Shown piece by piece: positions 41,799 through 51,583 of a stretch of 56,183 nucleotides of DNA. Every line of letters begins with the position of its first letter. Position 1 is the first letter of the stretch. Source of the DNA: Bacteroidota bacterium. GTDB lineage: Bacteria; Bacteroidota; Bacteroidia; Bacteroidales; Bacteroidaceae. The stretch lies in the NCBI GenBank assembly GCA_023425865.1, contig JAFABV010000064.1, positions 1 through 56,183 on the forward strand. Reading direction: 5' to 3'. The position numbers and the translations under genes were made by a program. The notes under the pieces are model-generated. The model did not search any database and was not told the origin of the DNA. It worked only from the letters and a program-made list of their open reading frames with translations.

Positions 41799-42722
41799 CT
41801 AAATGCCGAGTCCCAACAGCCTATCCTTCAGTGCACTAAGGGTAGACGTCTTCGCCACCACCCTTTTATCGCCATCGAGCAACAAGCATAGCGGCAGTGT
41901 GCGCAGGTCGTAGCTGTTGTCCTCTACAATGCTGGGTATGGTATGATGCGTATCGACCCATCCCTTTCGAGTCCTCGGCAGGACTCCACTCACGCTGCCC
42001 TCACCCACATCGACCGAGAGTATGGCGAACTTGCCACTGGCAAGCAGCGCCGTCACATGAGCATCGGCAGCCAGCCATCCCACCACCTCTTGGCAGTGCT
42101 CGCACTCGGGGTCGTAGACCACCAGCAACATCCAAGGCGCCGAGAGCCCATAGAGCGTAGCAACACCCTCGGCGCTCTCGAAGTCGAAATTGGCCACCGT
42201 AGCCCCCTCCAGACAATGGGCGAGCATGTGGAGCTGTGAGGCATAGCGCACACGATACAGCGTGTCGATATCTTGGCGAGCCATAAAAGCCTCGAGGGCG
42301 CCCATATAGGCATCCTCGTTATGGCAAGGCGAAGTAGTATCGAAGAGATACTTCTCGGCCAGTGACATCAAAAATACAGCAGGAACATCCTTACGGCCCA
42401 CGAGCCTCGCAAGCGATCGGCGCGCCACCGCAACATGGGTGAGGCGAAAGAGATCGCAATAGTTTACCCACGCCTGTTCCACAGAATCGTTGTCGGCAGC
42501 CGAGAGCGATGGGGGAAATACGGCATTGTCCCAATAGTGGTCCACTAAATGGGTGGCACGACTATCGACCGTGATAAGCGAATCGGGGATGGGAGGAAAA
42601 GAAAATATAAAAGACTCTTGCGCCCGGGCTGTCTGCATGCCCACCACCCAAGACAGCAGGATGCAGCACAGCACCACAGCGGCACGTAGGCCGCGCAAGA
42701 GCCTTTTATCGATACATCGCAT
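41799..42722 (-). CDS. DUF5106 thioredoxin-fold protein of the fimbrial operon
   Basis: Exported protein of 307 residues. A signal peptide (to about residue 34, TARAQ) precedes the DUF5106 domain (PDSLITVDSRATHLVDHYWDN). The C-terminal thioredoxin-like part has VVYDPECEHC with Cys207 and Cys210, then LPLCLLLDGDKRVVAKT in place of the cis-Pro region. It is the last gene of the fimbrial operon, only 4 bp after the preceding gene. A role in disulfide formation in fimbrial-export proteins is inference. Confidence 0.85.
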   Translation of the reverse strand: MRCIDKRLLRGLRAAVVLCCILLSWVVGMQTARAQESFIFSFPPIPDSLITVDSRATHLVDHYWDNAVFPPSLSAADNDSVEQAWVNYCDLFRLTHVAVARRSLARLVGRKDVPAVFLMSLAEKYLFDTTSPCHNEDAYMGALEAFMARQDIDTLYRVRYASQLHMLAHCLEGATVANFDFESAEGVATLYGLSAPWMLLVVYDPECEHCQEVVGWLAADAHVTALLASGKFAILSVDVGEGSVSGVLPRTRKGWVDTHHTIPSIVEDNSYDLRTLPLCLLLDGDKRVVAKTSTLSALKDRLLGLGI

Positions 42723-42726
42723 CGTT

Positions 42727-45150
42727 TTAGTTATGAGGTGTCAGATAGAGTACCGGGTTATCGATAATCTTCGACAAGTAAACAGAGTTACTCTCATACT
42801 GTATTCCACCTATCGTTGCATGGGCAACAAAGGCAATAGGTCTCTTCACAGTCTGCAGATTGCGAACGGTCATCGTGTAAGAACCGTTGGCAGTGCTGAT
42901 AGCAATATTACTATTATTGAAAGTGGGATCACTGGTATTTATCGTAATGTTGCTACCGTCGGGTACTGCCTGATACTGCGCACTGTTCGACAGTCGGTAG
43001 TACGCCTTTTCAGTCACAGTCACCTCGCTAATATCCAAGTTCATGGCCTTTTTGTCGGCCAGCAGCTGTTTCCACTCGCTTACAGCCATGGTCTTTGTGG
43101 CTGTCACCGTACCATTACCCAGATTCATGGTTGCCGTGAGGGTAAGGTTGCCGGTGGCATTGCTCCAGCCGGTGCCTCCAAATTCCACATAACCGGCCGA
43201 TGCCATCGTGGCTGTAACACCTGCAACGCCCGATACAGCCAACTTCGTACGATATGCGCTGGGCACAATCTTGGGTACGGTGTAGCTGATACCGGTATAG
43301 GTAAGTAAGCCACGATCGTTGGTAGGCGAACTTTTGTCGTTGGGCAAAATGATGTCAGTATTGTTGAAGTTGCTGGAAATGGCAGTAACGTCGCAGGTGC
43401 CATTGGTACGGGTGCGCTGGAAATGGAGCGTAATCTCCTGGTCGGTGGTAGAGGGCGTGCGAACCGTGTAGACATAGTAGGTGCGCTGTCCCTGCTTGAG
43501 CACCTTCATTTGGTCGTTCACCGTGGTAGTGACCAATGGGCTCAACTGGTCGGCAGCTATATAGATGTCGAACGGATAGAGTGTAGACGGCAGCGTACCG
43601 GGCACAGTAAACGTGAGGTTTACCGGACTACCCTGTAGCCTGTTGGGATCGGTATCGTCGAGCCTGAGTTTGAAGTCGTAACGCTTGCGCAACATCAGCG
43701 TGATGGTACGCTGGATATGCGTGGGACTGTTGGGCGGCGAAGCCACCACATTGAAAGTATAGGTCTTGTCGACATCGGTGGGAATGTTGGTGACATTCAC
43801 GTCGAGCACACCGGTGGTCTTGTTGTATTGGGCATAGTCGATATATGGATCTCCGGTGATAGCTCCTGTGCATTCTTTCCCATTGAGGTATACTGCCACA
43901 TGCTCGGCGGGCTTCTCGAGGTTGGGCCCCACAAAGGTGATGGGCGAATAGAAGTAGCCCGGCAGGGTCATAATGGCATTGGTGTTGTCGACGATGAGCG
44001 TGTACTGACCGTCAGTCACATCGGCATAGTCTTGCAGCTCCACCGAACCAAAGAGGTTGTTACTGGCGGGCTGGCGGACAGCCTCGGCATAGGTGGCATA
44101 ACCTTTACCGTTGGCAGAGGTAATGGTCACCACATAATTGTTGTTGCGGAGAATGTCGAACCGCTGTGCACCGATATAACCAGTCTTGTTCTCAGGGTCA
44201 GCATACACATTGCGCACAATGTCGAGCTTGTAGTAGGCATAGTTTTGATCGGCCTTACCCTTACCGTAGATAATCACCGACATCTGCTTGCTGGCTTCGG
44301 CCTGGCTGTTACTATATTCGAATAGGCGAAGCTCCTTCGTGTTGGTTGTCACGTCACCATAGTCTTTCAGAGTGATGTTGGGGGGAAGCGTGGTTTCGGT
44401 GGGATCGAGGGGGAACGTATAGAGCACGTCGCGGTACATTTCGCGCGGCCCCAGAGGGTTGAGCTCGGTCTTCGAGATATATGGTGCAATGGTACCACGG
44501 TCGGGAGCGTTATGAATCGCAAAGCCCTTCAGCTCGAAGCCCGTCACGTCTTTGTTGTTGTTTACCATGATTCTCGCCTTGTCGCGCAGCAACTCGAAAG
44601 CCTTGCCGTTGAAACTGTTTTGATCGATATTATCAAACTTGAACGACTGCCAATAGCTATAATTATCCATGTCTTTGCTCACAATGCGCGGTATCACCTC
44701 ACCCTCGTCGGCACCTTCGAGCGCTTGGTCGTCTACCAATACACTGTCGAGCTTTGCATAGTTGGCCAAGAAATGGATGATACGGGGCTTGGTGCTCGTC
44801 ATCAGTGTCACGGTGAACTTATACACCTTATTGTCCACCGGGCCATACTTCACGTTATGGGGCCAAAAATCTATTCCCGCCGGGACATCCTCTATCTGGA
44901 CGAGGGTGGCTTTGGCACGATAGAGGTAACGGTGCTGGTCGTTGAACACCAGCAGCGTGAGGTTCTTAATATCGCTGGTAGACCTTGTGCCCATAGTCAT
45001 TCCGGGCATTGCCGTTTGGAAAGTAAGGGTCACAGGCACACCGTCGGTAGCATCGCTGCCACTGAGCGAGTCTACGATGTCGCTATTGCAAGAGGCGAGC
45101 ATCAGCATCATGCTTACCACCATGCCTATATAGTATAAAGTTCTTTTCAT
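42727..45150 (-). CDS. large fimbrial accessory/tip lipoprotein
   Basis: Exported lipoprotein of 807 residues from ATG 45150 (810 from an upstream ATG that overlaps the previous gene by 7 bp). The lipobox LASC ends at Cys21. A fimbrillin-like N-terminal domain follows: TLTFQTAMPGMTMGTRSTSDIKNLTLLVFN, with a putative Arg cleavage site at Arg56. The rest is beta-rich with Ig-like repeats and lacks recognisable enzymatic motifs. Position and size fit distal accessory subunits such as FimE/Mfa5 of Porphyromonas, without clear orthology. Confidence 0.75.
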   Translation of the reverse strand: MKRTLYYIGMVVSMMLMLASCNSDIVDSLSGSDATDGVPVTLTFQTAMPGMTMGTRSTSDIKNLTLLVFNDQHRYLYRAKATLVQIEDVPAGIDFWPHNVKYGPVDNKVYKFTVTLMTSTKPRIIHFLANYAKLDSVLVDDQALEGADEGEVIPRIVSKDMDNYSYWQSFKFDNIDQNSFNGKAFELLRDKARIMVNNNKDVTGFELKGFAIHNAPDRGTIAPYISKTELNPLGPREMYRDVLYTFPLDPTETTLPPNITLKDYGDVTTNTKELRLFEYSNSQAEASKQMSVIIYGKGKADQNYAYYKLDIVRNVYADPENKTGYIGAQRFDILRNNNYVVTITSANGKGYATYAEAVRQPASNNLFGSVELQDYADVTDGQYTLIVDNTNAIMTLPGYFYSPITFVGPNLEKPAEHVAVYLNGKECTGAITGDPYIDYAQYNKTTGVLDVNVTNIPTDVDKTYTFNVVASPPNSPTHIQRTITLMLRKRYDFKLRLDDTDPNRLQGSPVNLTFTVPGTLPSTLYPFDIYIAADQLSPLVTTTVNDQMKVLKQGQRTYYVYTVRTPSTTDQEITLHFQRTRTNGTCDVTAISSNFNNTDIILPNDKSSPTNDRGLLTYTGISYTVPKIVPSAYRTKLAVSGVAGVTATMASAGYVEFGGTGWSNATGNLTLTATMNLGNGTVTATKTMAVSEWKQLLADKKAMNLDISEVTVTEKAYYRLSNSAQYQAVPDGSNITINTSDPTFNNSNIAISTANGSYTMTVRNLQTVKRPIAFVAHATIGGIQYESNSVYLSKIIDNPVLYLTPHN

Positions 45151-45152
45151 CA

Positions 45153-47450
45153 TTACCATCTGTTGATATCTTGGCTGTCGTTCTTGTCGTAGGTGTCGAA
45201 AACGGGGCGGATGGACAGTGTACCATTGGTAGGAGAGTCCCCGGGATTTGTAAAGTTATATCCATGCCCTGTCCATGCAGACCAATATTGAGATCCCCAT
45301 AGCAGACTCTTTACTGCACTGTTGGGGTCTTTCTGAATCTTTACGATAAGTGCTAATTCCGCCCATGTGGGAATACGCCAATGGTCTTCATACTTAAAAG
45401 TAGCAGTCCAAGTCATCGAATTTGATCTATATCCATTGAAGTCACCCTGAATATTCTTTACTCCAGAAACGCCATAATCGTCTTCCCAATAGTTAAAGGC
45501 TCGACTCGCTGCATTGTTATAATCAATGTATCTATATGATCTCTTAGTACCATCCCAATAGTTGATTGTGGCATAATTGTCTTTCATTTTAGTAACTTTT
45601 TCAAGGTTGTTGTCATATCGGATCCATTTATCACTAATAGTCGTAGTACCATATTGCGAAACAGGAATACTCATACCCCATTGCGAGGCAATGATAAATT
45701 GTGGAGAAGTGATCTTATTACTTTCCGCATCACGACCGGTATAATCGGAACCCGATGTAGGGTCGCCTACAATCTGCCCTTGTTGAGGTGCAAGGGTTGT
45801 AACTTTAAACAAGGTTCCATTGGACTGGTAGCCGGCGGCTCCACTGGGGCCATTATTATTCCAAGCTCCAAATTCCGAATACCAATAGATGGGATTACCG
45901 CTTGACTTCTTCGCCGTTACATAGATAGGAGGATACTGTATAACCTCCACATCTTTATATAGAGGAGTGGCAGAAGCGTCATCAGGGTCTTGTATCTGTT
46001 TGACCCTGAAATTAATAATCAGAGGCACATAGTTATTCGGAATGGGGCTGGTAATCTTCAAATACTTTTTCCCATTCTCAGAAAGAGTGTCTACCCTAAT
46101 CTCACCATTTTTATTTCCTCCTGTCTTCTTCTCTTCTGACCCATCTACATTATACTGCGTGAATTGATAACGAATACTTTGATTCATCGCTTCGACATCA
46201 ATATCCAAGTCGGAGAGATACTCCACGAGTCGTTCGCTCACGTTGAGCATTTCGGGACGAGTTTCTTTCACCACGAGATAGTGTGCCTTGGTGATGGCAG
46301 CATCGATGGCATCGGGTGTGTTCCAGTCTTCCACGGCAATATAGCTGTATGGAATATCGACAGGCTTGGTTGGCTCGGCATTACCCAGCTGCTTGATGCT
46401 GCACTCGATGTCGTAGAGATGATTGCGCTGAAGCTTCGTTATGCCGTCAATCTCCTCCTGGCTCATGCCGTCTTTCACGGCCATATAGTTGAGCGGCACA
46501 CTATAATAGCTGTCGGTAGCGGTATCGTCGGCCTCGTCTTTTTTCTTCACGCGCAGCTTGATTACGGCGTAGGTACGCACCTTGGCGTCGATAGTCCAAT
46601 CATTCTCGTAGCTGTAATAGGGTACCTCGCGTGCCCAAAACGTCATACCGTCGTGTGTGGCCTGTACCATGGGCTGATCGGCATCGATAGACAGGTAGGT
46701 GGGGCGGAGCACAGGTGTGCCGGCAAACAAGCTGGTTTGGTTGGTATAGCTCTTGAGGGTGATGGTGGGTTCGCCCACTACTTCGTACTCGAACTTATTA
46801 TCTTTAATGGTAATGTGGGTATCGAGGCGGACACGAATCTTCGCAGCGGCACGCGACAACTTCAAGGTTTGGCCGGTAGTGGTTGTAATGTTATAGTCGT
46901 TCTTGGTAGCCCACGTCATGCTGCCGGTCTTCATCGTTCCATCCATGAGGAAGTCGTCTTGGGGCTTCACGGTGGTTTGATTGAGGGCATCGGATGTCAT
47001 GGTGATGGCTTTAATCTCGTTTAGACTCAAACCATCTAAGTTCTGATTGCCGTGAAAGTTCACAAGCACATAGAGATCGTAGTTGTGGCCGGTATATACA
47101 GCCGACAAGGGATTGTCGCGAGATACATAGATGGTAGCCGTACCCGAGGTACCATTGGTGTTGGGCGTTACCTCCAAGTCGCCCTTGTTGGTAGAGTAAT
47201 GACCGAGCTGATTACCTCCATCATCGTAGATGAAGGCATCCATCGATGTGATTTTGTTCTCGTTGAGCGGGTCGGCCACGCCGGATTCGGTGGCACGCGT
47301 CTGGGGCGGCAAGATGGACAATCCAAATTGCAACTGGTAGCAATCGTCCTTGTTGAAGGGAACAGCCATATCGTCTTCGGCCCGGCAAGCACCTAATGTG
47401 GTCAAAAGTATTGAGGCAATAACGGTGTATATAAAGCGTAATACTTTCAT
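45153..47450 (-). CDS. fimbrial tip lipoprotein (FimD-like)
   Basis: Exported lipoprotein of 765 residues with lipobox LGAC (Cys22). The N-terminal fimbrillin-like domain has LSILPPQTRATESG (Arg52 a candidate processing site), MDAFIYDDGGNQLGHY and YDLYVLVNFHG. The C-terminal 200 residues contain ASQWGMSIP, WRIPTWAELALI and YWSAWTGHGYNF, similar to lectin-like ends of Bacteroides FimD-type tip proteins. The DNA for the C-terminal half (about 45160-46160) is visibly more AT-rich than the rest. It overlaps or abuts both neighbours. Confidence 0.78.
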   Translation of the reverse strand: MKVLRFIYTVIASILLTTLGACRAEDDMAVPFNKDDCYQLQFGLSILPPQTRATESGVADPLNENKITSMDAFIYDDGGNQLGHYSTNKGDLEVTPNTNGTSGTATIYVSRDNPLSAVYTGHNYDLYVLVNFHGNQNLDGLSLNEIKAITMTSDALNQTTVKPQDDFLMDGTMKTGSMTWATKNDYNITTTTGQTLKLSRAAAKIRVRLDTHITIKDNKFEYEVVGEPTITLKSYTNQTSLFAGTPVLRPTYLSIDADQPMVQATHDGMTFWAREVPYYSYENDWTIDAKVRTYAVIKLRVKKKDEADDTATDSYYSVPLNYMAVKDGMSQEEIDGITKLQRNHLYDIECSIKQLGNAEPTKPVDIPYSYIAVEDWNTPDAIDAAITKAHYLVVKETRPEMLNVSERLVEYLSDLDIDVEAMNQSIRYQFTQYNVDGSEEKKTGGNKNGEIRVDTLSENGKKYLKITSPIPNNYVPLIINFRVKQIQDPDDASATPLYKDVEVIQYPPIYVTAKKSSGNPIYWYSEFGAWNNNGPSGAAGYQSNGTLFKVTTLAPQQGQIVGDPTSGSDYTGRDAESNKITSPQFIIASQWGMSIPVSQYGTTTISDKWIRYDNNLEKVTKMKDNYATINYWDGTKRSYRYIDYNNAASRAFNYWEDDYGVSGVKNIQGDFNGYRSNSMTWTATFKYEDHWRIPTWAELALIVKIQKDPNSAVKSLLWGSQYWSAWTGHGYNFTNPGDSPTNGTLSIRPVFDTYDKNDSQDINRW

Positions 47451-47453
47451 TGT

Positions 47454-48977
47454 CTAATTGGTTTGTTTAATCAAAAATCTGTTGGTTGGCCCCGAATCGA
47501 CACCCCGCTGTATCAAGTCGGGCACAATCTGTACCTCCACACCATTGATGGTGAGGTAGAGCTCTGTGGAGCGAATGTTACCACTCCATGGCTTAGTGGG
47601 AGTGATGGTAAGCTCCACTTCACCACTGCCGGCAATACCCGAAACGGCCGGAGTTCCTGTAGCTACCATTTTCCCCTCGAGGTCGAAGTCGATGTTGTTG
47701 GTAATGGTGAAACGCCACACACCACCGGCAGGGGCCTCAATGTTGAACTTCAGCTTGAGTCCACCGGATTGTCCCGAGTGCCAAAGCAACTCCTTGCCGC
47801 CATCGCCCTGTACGTCCAAACCGGGCTGATTGGTGTCGATGGTGGGGGTCACGATGACAGCAGCAAACTCCTTGTCAGACTCGACCAAGGTCCAAGGCAT
47901 AATCTCCCAATCGAAGGTTATCGATTCCTGATCCCAACCCTCAAGTGTTCCCTTGAGCGCATAGGTAGTGTTGCGCACGATGCTCTTGGTGCTGAGGCCG
48001 TCGGTGATGGCGGGCGTATAGTTGTCACCCGCTTGGTTCCAGCTTTGGTGGTCGATATCTACTTCTGTTTGCTTGCGGTCTATGCCGTGTTTGGCATAAT
48101 GCACTTCGATGGTGCTTTTGGTGGTCTCGGCGGCCCCATTGGCACGCAGATACTCGGGCACATAAACAGCCTTATGCAGCACGGGGTTGACCCCTTCGTC
48201 ACTGTATTGGGCGGCAGCAACGCCGCTGGTGTAATCGTCTTCAGCTTTTAATGCTCCATCGTAAGCCGTCCTGGGGGGAAAGAGGGAATAGGTGGTGGGC
48301 AGGTTCTTAAACTTGATGGCCGTGAGACGCAAGCCTTTGGTGGCTTCCTTCTCTTTGTCGGTCATATTATCCTTATAGACCATATTAAGGTCCACCTTGG
48401 CCAGGCACCGAATGAGTTTCACATCGAGAAGCAAGGGATTGGTTTGGGTGTTGGCGGCCAATACCTTGCCTTGAAGCTCAGCGGTCATGAAAAACAGCGT
48501 GGGCTTATCGTTGACACCCTTGTAGGCAATCTTCGTGAGCACATCGTCGTAGTAAAGGCCATCTTTAAAGGTAACCTTGTCGAGGGCTGCGGCGAGTGCC
48601 GCATCTTCGTTGGCGACAAAGCAGAAGTCGTACCAACCGGTGCGCATGGGCACGTTCTTGGCGTAGTTGGTGAAATCGGCAATGGGATGCACCATATTAT
48701 ATACGGCTTTGCCTGTGGCATGCTCGAAGGCCATGAGGCGCAGGCGTTCAACCTTATCCTCATTGTCCTGAGTGTCTTGGTTCAAAGTTTCGGTAGCACC
48801 CTGTGCTCGTGTGGTGATAGCCATATAGCCCACCTTGCTGTTCTGTTCGTCGGGCTCGACCTCATCGTGATTTGAACACGACAGGGCGGCAAACGCAACA
48901 ACTGCCATCAGGCATATGTGGTATAGCGCCCGACAGAAGTGGCCGTCAATCTTACGTATCACTTTGAGTGGAGTCAT
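47454..48977 (-). CDS. fimbrial accessory lipoprotein
   Basis: Exported lipoprotein of 507 residues with lipobox ALSC (Cys34). The fimbrillin-like N-terminus has GYMAITTRAQGATE (Arg57 a candidate cleavage site), VERLRLMAFEHATGKAVYN and WYDFCFVANED. It resembles the FimC/Mfa3-4 type of accessory subunit by size, position and fold pattern, with no orthology claimed. The gap to the tip gene is 3 bp and from the preceding gene 7 bp. Confidence 0.75.
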   Translation of the reverse strand: MTPLKVIRKIDGHFCRALYHICLMAVVAFAALSCSNHDEVEPDEQNSKVGYMAITTRAQGATETLNQDTQDNEDKVERLRLMAFEHATGKAVYNMVHPIADFTNYAKNVPMRTGWYDFCFVANEDAALAAALDKVTFKDGLYYDDVLTKIAYKGVNDKPTLFFMTAELQGKVLAANTQTNPLLLDVKLIRCLAKVDLNMVYKDNMTDKEKEATKGLRLTAIKFKNLPTTYSLFPPRTAYDGALKAEDDYTSGVAAAQYSDEGVNPVLHKAVYVPEYLRANGAAETTKSTIEVHYAKHGIDRKQTEVDIDHQSWNQAGDNYTPAITDGLSTKSIVRNTTYALKGTLEGWDQESITFDWEIMPWTLVESDKEFAAVIVTPTIDTNQPGLDVQGDGGKELLWHSGQSGGLKLKFNIEAPAGGVWRFTITNNIDFDLEGKMVATGTPAVSGIAGSGEVELTITPTKPWSGNIRSTELYLTINGVEVQIVPDLIQRGVDSGPTNRFLIKQTN

Positions 48978-48984
48978 TGTTGGT

Positions 48985-50475
48985 TTAATTAAGAATTATA
49001 GACGAGAGTGTTCTCGTATTCCAAGGTACTACCACTGTGTTCACAGCGATGTAAGTAGTGGTGTCGTCGTCGGGTTTATCGTCGGGCGTGGGTGGAACGG
49101 GCGAGCCGGGTCCCATTACCTTGGTGACTTCAATCTTGTAGATATGGTTTCTTACCACGCCATAGCGGCCATAAGCCATGAGCATAGGCTGCTTGTCATC
49201 GCCGAAATGGCGGATGTAGGTGGCGTATATGTTCATTCCCTCGTGGTAATACTTCAAGTTTTGGCTGTCGAACGACTTGGTGAAGCTCTTCTGCTCCGCG
49301 GTAAGGCGATCCATGTCGGCCCTGAAACCCTGGGGCATCTTCATCTCGGCATCGGTCATCGTGGCAGCATCTTGTATCTTTTGCTTCAGCTCCTTGAGTG
49401 TCATGACCTTGCCACGATAGTCGGCCCAGCTGTTGTTGTCGGTGGCATCGAAAGCCAGTGTGGCGGGGAGATAGCGCAGCCTAACAAGCACACGGGTGGT
49501 GTTGTTGCGCCTTTGGGCATCGGCATCGAGGGTATTCTCGGTGACATAGAGACCCTTGTCGTCGTCCCACCCACCGGTAGAAGCCCCCTGAGGAAACTCC
49601 GCGGCCGTGCCAAACTGGCTTACAGCCGTGGCTGCCATGTTGGGATCGGTGGCATACTGGTAGTAGTGGGGCGTATTGTTGTCCTCGGCAGCCGTGGGAG
49701 CAGCCGAGGTAGCAGTGCCGGGGCCGGTAATGCTTGGGCCGGGGCGGCGCATCCAAAATGTCTTGAGGTTGGTGACGTCGAGCGCAAAATCCTGCATCGT
49801 GGCTGTGGCTACGGCGGCGCCACCCTCCACGGTTATGGCAGTACCTTGAACCGGCGACACAAACACTTTGCCTACTGCGCGCTCTACCTCTATCTTTACA
49901 GGCACATTTGTGGCCTCGGCCTCGGTGTTTTTCCAGTTGCCATCGGTTGTGGGGATATAGCCACGCACGTTGGTCATGAACACGCCGTTGGATGAAGCTA
50001 AGTCGTTGAGCGTGACATCGGCAGCAGCTTCGAACTCCGACTTCACATTTCCCTTGTTGGTCACGGCCTTCACCTTGTCACCGGGGTTAAGCAGCACCAG
50101 CACCGAGTAATTGGCCTTCTTGAGCTGGCGAGCCTTGATGGTGAACGGTGCATTGGTAAACGAGCCTACCGCAATATCTGTGGCAGTGATGTCGAAGGAG
50201 TACACGGCCATGCTGTTGTCGTCATACAGCACCACACGGGCCGATGTTACTTTTTGGTCGTCGGCAGAACCCTCATAGGGCTGGTCGTTAGCTTTATCGG
50301 ACACCCCAGCCCTTGTCGGGGCAAAATGCGGCAGGTTGACCGATATGGCAAGCCATTGCGGGGCATTGCCATCAATGCCATCCTCGGGTCCCTCCGAGCC
50401 AGAGGAACAAGCAAGGAGCAGCAATGAAGCCATCATCCCCACAAAGGTACCTTGGAATATCTTTTTATAACTCAT
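48985..50475 (-). CDS. second Mfa1-like fimbrial subunit
   Basis: Exported lipoprotein of 496 residues from ATG 50475 (MSYKKIFQG); a start at 50505 would overlap the preceding gene. Lipobox LLAC (Cys23). The Mfa1-like N-domain has VNLPHFAPTRAGVS (Arg55 a candidate cleavage site) and TSARVVLYDDNSMAVYSF. The C-terminus is typical of Mfa1 (YGRYGVVRNHIYKIEV, a Pro/Asp linker PPTPDDKPDDD, then the terminal strand TVVVPWNTR). Its place after Mfa2 makes it a second structural subunit of the same fimbria. Confidence 0.85.
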   Translation of the reverse strand: MSYKKIFQGTFVGMMASLLLLACSSGSEGPEDGIDGNAPQWLAISVNLPHFAPTRAGVSDKANDQPYEGSADDQKVTSARVVLYDDNSMAVYSFDITATDIAVGSFTNAPFTIKARQLKKANYSVLVLLNPGDKVKAVTNKGNVKSEFEAAADVTLNDLASSNGVFMTNVRGYIPTTDGNWKNTEAEATNVPVKIEVERAVGKVFVSPVQGTAITVEGGAAVATATMQDFALDVTNLKTFWMRRPGPSITGPGTATSAAPTAAEDNNTPHYYQYATDPNMAATAVSQFGTAAEFPQGASTGGWDDDKGLYVTENTLDADAQRRNNTTRVLVRLRYLPATLAFDATDNNSWADYRGKVMTLKELKQKIQDAATMTDAEMKMPQGFRADMDRLTAEQKSFTKSFDSQNLKYYHEGMNIYATYIRHFGDDKQPMLMAYGRYGVVRNHIYKIEVTKVMGPGSPVPPTPDDKPDDDTTTYIAVNTVVVPWNTRTLSSIILN

Positions 50476-50491
50476 CTTTTTTTCTCTGTGA

Positions 50492-51472
50492 TTAGTAGGT
50501 GTCACCCAAGCCTATGTTGTAGCTATGGATGCTCCACTTAATCAAGTTTACCTCGCACGAGATGAATGTGTAATCACCGCAATCGCATACATCTCTTACG
50601 TACAGTTTTATATCAAAGTCGTGTGTACAGTCTAAGTTGATGTTGGTGTCGTGGTCATCCGACTTGCTCAGGAGTATCGAGCCAATGAGGTCGGCACGGA
50701 AGATAACTTTTTGCTGGAACTTATCATAGACTTCGAGAGTGTTTTTATAGCCGGTCTTGAGCTTGAGCGTGTTAAACTTGCTCTCGAGCTGCTGCTGTGT
50801 GGCATCGGCAGTAGTAACAGCGGGATACTGCATCATGTTTTTGTTCATCACAATACTACCGTCGGCGTTCATGCTTCCATTGGCAGAGTAAACCCTAATT
50901 TCGAAATTGCTGGGGTCCTTGAGTCCCACCACCGACACGTTGATGCGGTTGGTCTGCTCCAGCAGGTTCACCTTAGTATGCTTTTCCACCGTGCCGTTGT
51001 CTTCGTTCGATGGTAGATACACCACCTCGCTCTCGCCTTGATAGATCTTAAATCCGGGTACAGGGTTGGCATCGGCGAAGCCAGCTTTTTCTTTCATGCT
51101 GAACAAGAGGTCGGTCTTCTTCGTGGTACCCACTTGCAGGTTGGTTCGGTCGAGTCGCTCCTTGTTCAGTCCGGTCCATGCCACGAACGTGTAATAGCCT
51201 TCGGGCAATGGCATATATATTTCGTAATCGGCCGAGAGCTTCGGGTTGTCTACCTCGTGTATGCCGGCCAACACTCCGTTTTTGTCGAATGCAAATACCT
51301 CCAAGTGTTCAACAGTAGGGTAGATGGGCTCTTCATCACAAGGGGTCTTGGAATAAAAGCTCACATATACACCTTGGGGACAATCCGAGTTGTCGTCATA
51401 GATCAGGCTGTTACACCCTACAATTGTCACCAACGTGCATATTGCCAATATTATCTTGCTTAAATGATTCAT
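50492..51472 (-). CDS. FimB/Mfa2 family fimbrial anchor
   Basis: Lipoprotein of 326 residues with lipobox IVGC (Cys20) and the Mfa2 pattern: YDDNSDCPQGVYVSFYSKTPCD, VEHLEVFAFDKNGVLAG and YYTFVAWTGLN. In Porphyromonas the anchor stays in the outer membrane and limits fimbrial length. Unlike the five other fimbrial lipoproteins here it has no TR-A/S motif, consistent with an unprocessed anchor. It has several Cys (CPQG, TPCD, DVCDCGDY). ATG 51472 was chosen over 51583 because it gives a proper signal peptide. Confidence 0.88.
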   Translation of the reverse strand: MNHLSKIILAICTLVTIVGCNSLIYDDNSDCPQGVYVSFYSKTPCDEEPIYPTVEHLEVFAFDKNGVLAGIHEVDNPKLSADYEIYMPLPEGYYTFVAWTGLNKERLDRTNLQVGTTKKTDLLFSMKEKAGFADANPVPGFKIYQGESEVVYLPSNEDNGTVEKHTKVNLLEQTNRINVSVVGLKDPSNFEIRVYSANGSMNADGSIVMNKNMMQYPAVTTADATQQQLESKFNTLKLKTGYKNTLEVYDKFQQKVIFRADLIGSILLSKSDDHDTNINLDCTHDFDIKLYVRDVCDCGDYTFISCEVNLIKWSIHSYNIGLGDTY

Positions 51473-51583
51473 CTTTTCTGCTGTTATAAATACTTCGAAA
51501 TATTTTTTGTTGAAATCAGGAGGACAACAAGAGCTGTCCTCCCGATTTGTATATATAAGTGTTATTCTTTGGGGATCGCTCAA

